Shown here one piece after another: positions 60,036 to 64,000 of a DNA stretch of 64,000 nt. A program made the position numbers and the translations under genes. The notes under the pieces are model-generated. The model was not told the DNA's origin and searched no databases. It saw nothing but the letters and a program-made list of their open reading frames with translations. Within the stretch, counting starts at the first letter, position 1, and every line of letters starts with the position of its first letter. Origin of the DNA: REEB481 sp964586595 (GTDB lineage Bacteria > Bacteroidota > Bacteroidia > NS11-12g > UBA955); contig CAZPHB010000001.1 in assembly GCA_964586595.1 (NCBI GenBank), positions 186,001-250,000 on the forward strand. The letters run 5' to 3'.

Positions 60036-60644
60036 ATGAAGCGACTCTTCTTATGCGCGGCAAGCTGTTTTTTTCTGACGCTGAACCTCATGGCACAACA
60101 GGAATTTCGCATGAACCTTTGGTCCGGATTGAATTTTTGTCAAATAGACGGCGACCAGGAAAGCGGATACAACAAATTGGGATATAGCGTTGGCGTAGAA
60201 GTTTGGCGTGGCTTCAACGATAAATTAAATTGGCATACCGGCGTTCAGTATAGCCAACGGGGCAGCAAAAGTTACAACGACCCGGAACAGCCCAACCCCT
60301 TCCCTTTTCACTATGTGATGAACATGGTGGAAATACCTTTTTACGTTAGCGCAGCCACCAAGTGGAAGCATACCAGGGTCATTGCCGGGACTCAGGCAGG
60401 TTACCTCTTTGATGCCCGCGATAAATTGGGGAGCTATTCCCAGCTGCAGGGCGATCTCCGAACATTGCACCTTTCAGGCATGGCCGGAATACAGCATCAG
60501 TCAAAAAAACTGACCTTCCGCCTCAGCTTTCAGTACGGCCTCAATTCCATGCGGAAACCCGTTGTTTTGCGTTATTTCGTGCGAAACGGAGTATTCCACA
60601 ACAATGTGCAATTCGCAGTGCTGCTGCCTTTAAACCGGCCTTAA
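60036..60644 (+). CDS. PorT-like outer-membrane beta-barrel protein
   Basis: The protein has 202 residues. There is a signal peptide (MKRLFLCAASCFFLTLNLMAQ), then barrel strands with the family pattern (GLNFCQIDGDQESGYNKLGYSVGVEVW, NWHTGVQYSQRGSK, NMVEIPFYVSAATKW). PorT-family barrels are common in Bacteroidota; PorT itself helps T9SS in Porphyromonas, but this protein is not shown to do so. The DUF4440-like gene follows 6 bases later. The ATG at 60036 is supported by the -7 box. Confidence 0.75.
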   Translation: MKRLFLCAASCFFLTLNLMAQQEFRMNLWSGLNFCQIDGDQESGYNKLGYSVGVEVWRGFNDKLNWHTGVQYSQRGSKSYNDPEQPNPFPFHYVMNMVEIPFYVSAATKWKHTRVIAGTQAGYLFDARDKLGSYSQLQGDLRTLHLSGMAGIQHQSKKLTFRLSFQYGLNSMRKPVVLRYFVRNGVFHNNVQFAVLLPLNRP

Positions 60645-60650
60645 AACATC

Positions 60651-61163
60651 ATGAGCATCATACGCTTCCTTGTCCCAATCATGATCAGAATCTTACGCTT
60701 CCTTGTCATCATCGTTGCGATTGTTGCCATTGTGTACAAATTCAAAAGCAACCGCACACCAGCACCTGCCCCACCGAATGCCGCAGATGTTCAAAACATC
60801 AAAATGCTCCTGCAGCAACAGCAACAGGACTGGAACAATGGAAACCTTGCTGGATTTATGGATGGTTACTGGCAGGATGACTCCATGCGATTCATCTCAT
60901 CTAAAGGCACACGCTACGGTCATAACAACACGTTGAAAGCCTATCAGAAACATTATCCAACAAAAGCGGCCATGGGACAACTGAAGTTCGACCTTGAACA
61001 TGTTGGGGCACTCGCCGAAGGTGCTTCATTGGCTATGGCCAGCGGGCGCTGGGAAATCACCGGAAGTCCCGAAGCCGGACGGGGTTACTTCTCTTTAATC
61101 CTGAAGCAATTCAACGGTAGCTGGAAAATCATTGCCGACCATACCTGGGCGGATGCTCCTTAG
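60651..61163 (+). CDS. Membrane-anchored DUF4440/SnoaL-like (NTF2-fold) protein
   Basis: The protein has 170 residues. There is one N-terminal membrane helix (about 4-28), a short linker and an NTF2-like domain (MLLQQQQQDWNNGNLAGFMDGYW, ASGRWEITG, LILKQFNGSWKIIADHTW). This fold occurs in small-molecule-binding and calcium/calmodulin kinase II-associated domains; no catalytic residues are evident. It is cotranscribed with the PorT-like gene. Confidence 0.78.
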   Translation: MSIIRFLVPIMIRILRFLVIIVAIVAIVYKFKSNRTPAPAPPNAADVQNIKMLLQQQQQDWNNGNLAGFMDGYWQDDSMRFISSKGTRYGHNNTLKAYQKHYPTKAAMGQLKFDLEHVGALAEGASLAMASGRWEITGSPEAGRGYFSLILKQFNGSWKIIADHTWADAP

Positions 61164-61191
61164 ATTCAGATACGCCTTTCAAACACCTTCC

Positions 61192-61227
61192 GAGGCATCA
61201 TTTCAAACCCTGAACAAGGTTTGCCTC
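61192..61227. terminator. Imperfect hairpin between convergent genes
   Basis: GAGGC...AAACC / GGTTT...GCCTC with a bulge and 8-base loop. There is no clear T-run. It lies between the DUF4440-like gene and sppA. Confidence 0.35.
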
Positions 61228-61246
61228 ATGCAGCTGTGCACGCTGA

Positions 61247-63004
61247 TTAGTTCAGGCTAAGGTCAAAAGGCATACGCATCTGCATGCCCTTCATTCGTTC
61301 GGCCTGCACGGCGCGTCTGTAAATTTCGTATTGCGCGCCAAGCGCCTCTTTCAGCGCGAGTTCCGAATCATTCAGACTTCCAAAAAACGATGAAAGTGAA
61401 AACTTCGGTTCGGGATAGGATACCACACGGTATTTGGAAATCTTTGCCTTGGCAGCCGCCATCTTGATGGCCTCCTGAAAACCGCCATGCACATCGGCAA
61501 GCTTTAGGTTCAGTGCATCAGTTCCGGGCCAAACTCGTCCCTGAGCAATGCTGTGCACATATATGCTGTCCAACCTACGTCCTTGCGCAACAATGCTCAA
61601 AAAATCCCCATAAATTCGATCTACGGCATGTTGAATGTAGGCGCTTTGCGCGGCATTCAACGGACGGTCGGGTCGCGTAAAATCACTATGCTCACCGGTT
61701 GGAACAGATTCATAATTCAATCCCAGATGAGTTTCAAACAACTTTTGGGTATTGGGATATAATCCGAACACCCCAATGGAACCTGTGATGGTTTGAGGCA
61801 AACACAAAATGGTATCGGCCATACAGGCGATGTAGTACCCGCCTGAAGCAGCAACATCACCAAAACTGGCAATAATGGGCTTCACTTTGCGGGTAAGGGC
61901 AACTTCTCTGGCAATAATATCGGAAGCCAGGGAGCTGCCACCCGGGCTGTTGATGCGCAGCACAATGGCCTTCACCTGCTTGTCCTCACGCGCTTTGCGG
62001 ATGGCGTCGGCCAGGGTTTTGCTATGTATTTGTTCGGGTTCGTTGTTGCTCCCGTATTGAATTTCGCCGCTGGCATAAACCACGGCAATCTTTTCCCGTG
62101 CGTATTCCTTTTCGGCTTTTGAAACTTCATGATAATCTGAAAAAGCCACCCAATTTTTCTGGGATGCTTCCTTCTGTCCAATACGTTGCGAAACCATGGT
62201 GTTAAACTGGTGGTAAGGCATTACGGCATCAATAAGTTTCAACTGTTTTGCCGCCATTGGGCCTTCCACCTTCAACTGATGCGCGTAATTCACCAGCAAG
62301 GATGAATCTATACCTCTGGATTTCGAAATATCCCGAATGAACACGGCGTACATGCTTTGCACCAGGTGTGCAACCTGTTCCCGATTTTCAGGACTGAGTT
62401 CCTTTTGCACATAAGGCTCTACCGCACCTTTATATTTTCCCGCCCGGAATACCTGAAAGGAAATCCCCGCTTTATCCAGCAATCCTTTATACATCACCAC
62501 ACCGCCGGCAAAACCATCAAACATCATTTCACCCGAAGGATTCATCACCACCAAATCACAGGCAGATGCAAGGTAATAGCCGATTTCTGTAAGGAAGTCG
62601 GCGTAGCAGTAAACAAACTTTCCGGATTTGCGGAATTGAAGGATTTTTGAACGTACCTCAGCAACCGAAGCCATTCCGGATATGAGCTGCTCGGGCCGAA
62701 TCACGATCCCCTTCACCCTGGAATCGGCAGCTGCCTGGTCCAGTGTTTGCAGGATGTCCAACAATCCCAGCGATTTCTGATCAGAAGCTGATGCTTTAAG
62801 CACCGCAAAGGGGTTGTATGGAGTTCGCTCCGGAAAGGCCATGGGTATTTTGAACTCCAAAACCGCGTTTTCCGGAACCTTCAATGCTTCTTTATCACCG
62901 GAGAATGCCATTCCCGCAACCGCCAGAAGCAACACAAAGAGCATCAAGCCCGTGAGCAGCATCCCAAGCATGGTTGCGAAAACAATCTTAAAAAACGACT
63001 TCAT
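61247..63004 (-). CDS. sppA: Signal peptide peptidase SppA, long form
   Basis: Membrane serine peptidase that clears cut signal peptides, 585 residues, with two tandem S49 domains as in E. coli. One N-terminal membrane helix (about 8-32). The catalytic pair is Lys192 in the first domain (YKGAVEPY) and Ser387 in the second (GDVAASGGYYIA). The long form (67 kDa type) is normal in Bacteroidota. The ATG at 63004 is preferred over an extension to 63037 because it precedes the membrane helix directly. Confidence 0.94.
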   Translation of the reverse strand: MKSFFKIVFATMLGMLLTGLMLFVLLLAVAGMAFSGDKEALKVPENAVLEFKIPMAFPERTPYNPFAVLKASASDQKSLGLLDILQTLDQAAADSRVKGIVIRPEQLISGMASVAEVRSKILQFRKSGKFVYCYADFLTEIGYYLASACDLVVMNPSGEMMFDGFAGGVVMYKGLLDKAGISFQVFRAGKYKGAVEPYVQKELSPENREQVAHLVQSMYAVFIRDISKSRGIDSSLLVNYAHQLKVEGPMAAKQLKLIDAVMPYHQFNTMVSQRIGQKEASQKNWVAFSDYHEVSKAEKEYAREKIAVVYASGEIQYGSNNEPEQIHSKTLADAIRKAREDKQVKAIVLRINSPGGSSLASDIIAREVALTRKVKPIIASFGDVAASGGYYIACMADTILCLPQTITGSIGVFGLYPNTQKLFETHLGLNYESVPTGEHSDFTRPDRPLNAAQSAYIQHAVDRIYGDFLSIVAQGRRLDSIYVHSIAQGRVWPGTDALNLKLADVHGGFQEAIKMAAAKAKISKYRVVSYPEPKFSLSSFFGSLNDSELALKEALGAQYEIYRRAVQAERMKGMQMRMPFDLSLN

Positions 63005-63101
63005 GAAGCCGCAAAATAGCACCTCTTTGGAAAGCACCGTGGTCAGATATCGACAAATTCGAGGATTCAGTCCCTAAACAAGCAAAGCCAGAATACAGTA
63101 A

Positions 63102-63109
63102 TAACTTTG
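63102..63109 (+). promoter_or_regulatory. -7 box TAACTTTG for the histidine kinase gene
   Basis: Perfect TAnnTTTG, 4 bases before the GTG start at 63114. Confidence 0.55.
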
Positions 63110-63113
63110 TGCT

Positions 63114-64000
63114 GTGAGTTTCCGCGCCCGAATACTACTCAACTTATTTTCGGCCTTATTGGGCTTGTTGTTGTTGAATTTCCTCTGGCATTACTGGACA
63201 AAAGAACCCTGGTTTCAAAACCAATACATCAATTTGGGTACCCTTTTGGCCGGCACATCATACCTAATCGCAGCGCTGGTTAGTGCCCGTTCCTTGTGGA
63301 AAACACTGAGCAAACTACATTCATATCTGTTGCAATTAGAAGTACGCCAAGACCATGAAGCAGAAGTAAAACTGCCCGACAGTGCTCCGGAAGTGGTTAA
63401 AATTGAAGACACCCTTGAACGAATTCTGGAAAAAAGACGTGCCGAAACAGAACGTCTGCGGCAATTAGAAGATTACCGAAAGGAATTTCTGGGAAATGTT
63501 TCGCACGAATTGAAAACACCTATTTTCAACATCCAGGGATACATTTCAACCCTGCTTGACGGCGGCCTCGAAGATTCGGCCATCAATAAGAACTTCCTTC
63601 AAAAAGCCGATAGGAACGTTGATCGATTAATTGGCATCGTTTCCGACCTCGAAACCATTACCCAATACGAAGCCGGCGAATTGGAATTGCAACGCAGCGA
63701 GTTTGACATCTCCGGACTGATGCGCGAAGTAGTGGAAAGCCTGGAATTTCAGGCAGGAAAAGAACGCATCAGTCTGCAGTTTCAAGATCCGGGGAAGGCT
63801 GTTACGGTTTGCGGAGACCTGTTCCGCATCAGGCAGGTTTTGACCAACCTGGGCACCAATTCCATACGCTACGGAAAAGAAAACGGCACCAGCCGCTTCC
63901 GGATTTTACCCATGGGAAATAAGGTGCGTGTGGAAGTGTCCGATACCGGCCTGGGCATCCCGGAAAAAGATCTGGGTCGGATTTTTGAACGCTTTTACCG
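63114..64000 (+). CDS. Sensor histidine kinase (PhoR-like), 3' end cut by window
   Basis: About 295 codons are visible. Two N-terminal membrane segments (about 5-22 and 43-60) frame a short periplasmic loop, so there is little room for ligand binding. Then a coiled linker, the H-box with His131 in LGNVSHELKTP, the N-box LTNLGTNSIRYGK and the G1 motif DTGLGIPEKD; the G2 box lies outside the window. The layout resembles phosphate-type (PhoR) kinases without a PAS domain. The start is GTG at 63114, supported by the TAACTTTG box. Confidence 0.92.
   Translation, partial: MSFRARILLNLFSALLGLLLLNFLWHYWTKEPWFQNQYINLGTLLAGTSYLIAALVSARSLWKTLSKLHSYLLQLEVRQDHEAEVKLPDSAPEVVKIEDTLERILEKRRAETERLRQLEDYRKEFLGNVSHELKTPIFNIQGYISTLLDGGLEDSAINKNFLQKADRNVDRLIGIVSDLETITQYEAGELELQRSEFDISGLMREVVESLEFQAGKERISLQFQDPGKAVTVCGDLFRIRQVLTNLGTNSIRYGKENGTSRFRILPMGNKVRVEVSDTGLGIPEKDLGRIFERFY

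Noticed and set aside
1..64000. CRISPR arrays, rRNA, tRNA genes or insertion sequences
   Set aside because: Reading by eye shows no repeated direct repeats, no cloverleaf-like segment in the short intergenic gaps and no transposase. A tRNA search program would settle the tRNA point.

Overview
The window is a piece of a Bacteroidota chromosome. The evidence is threefold. Three secreted proteins end in a type IX secretion (T9SS) sorting domain. Many gene starts are preceded by the Bacteroidota -7 box TAnnTTTG rather than a Shine-Dalgarno sequence. Families typical of the phylum are present: DUF3078, RemB/Wzi-like barrel, DnaQ-GIY-YIG fusion, MnmD and a stand-alone HsdR-N-like protein. Base composition is moderate and gene density is high, with no gene-free stretch above about 300 bases. 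I see no rRNA, tRNA, CRISPR, insertion sequence or prophage. The window opens inside rnr (RNase R) and closes inside a sensor histidine kinase.

Layout. 1-7.1 kb: rnr, an outer-membrane barrel, a lipoprotein PAP2/haloperoxidase-like enzyme, a small membrane protein and valS. 7.1-12.2 kb (minus strand): a small basic protein, a glycosylasparaginase-like hydrolase, an acetyl-CoA hydrolase/transferase, an omega-amidase overlapping a YbdL-type methionine aminotransferase, and a GroES-like protein. 12.2-14.5 kb: a pRiA4b ORF-3-like protein, miaA and a TerC-family gene, closed by a strong terminator. 14.6-27.3 kb (minus): an M36 metallopeptidase with T9SS tail, an SDR, an unknown CPGC protein, a FAD amine-oxidase-like protein, a serine hydrolase with T9SS tail, a small MscS channel, an XRE-S24 regulator next to a DnaQ-GIY-YIG nuclease, HMG-CoA lyase and dipeptidyl peptidase IV. 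27.4-29.3 kb: dapD and a glycosyltransferase. 29.4-37.2 kb: purH, then the cell-shape operon mreB-mreC-mreD-PBP2-rodA ending in mnmD.

37.2-41.2 kb (minus): a RemB/Wzi-like barrel, photolyase and a TIGR01777 epimerase. This operon is divergent, by 13 bases, from a MerR regulator with a CarH-like B12-binding C-terminus, the most interesting regulatory arrangement here. 42-47.3 kb: a tandem oligopeptide-type ABC ATPase, MarC and uvrA. 47.3-52.1 kb (minus): an overlapping operon of a LolD-like ATPase, RecQ and two glycosyltransferases. 52.2-56.9 kb: sucC (its usual partner sucD is not adjacent), mscL, a DUF3078 protein, a YciO/Sua5-type protein, and holA divergent from the HsdR-N-like protein. 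57-64 kb: a T9SS-secreted Asp-box protein, a MnmC2/DadA-like FAD oxidase, a PorT-like barrel, a DUF4440-like protein, SppA and the histidine kinase.

The window is mostly housekeeping. The points worth following are the putative B12/light-responsive regulator facing photolyase, -7 boxes placed so close to start codons that very short or absent leaders are likely, the S24 repressor paired with a repair-like nuclease, and RecQ with a displaced zinc domain.
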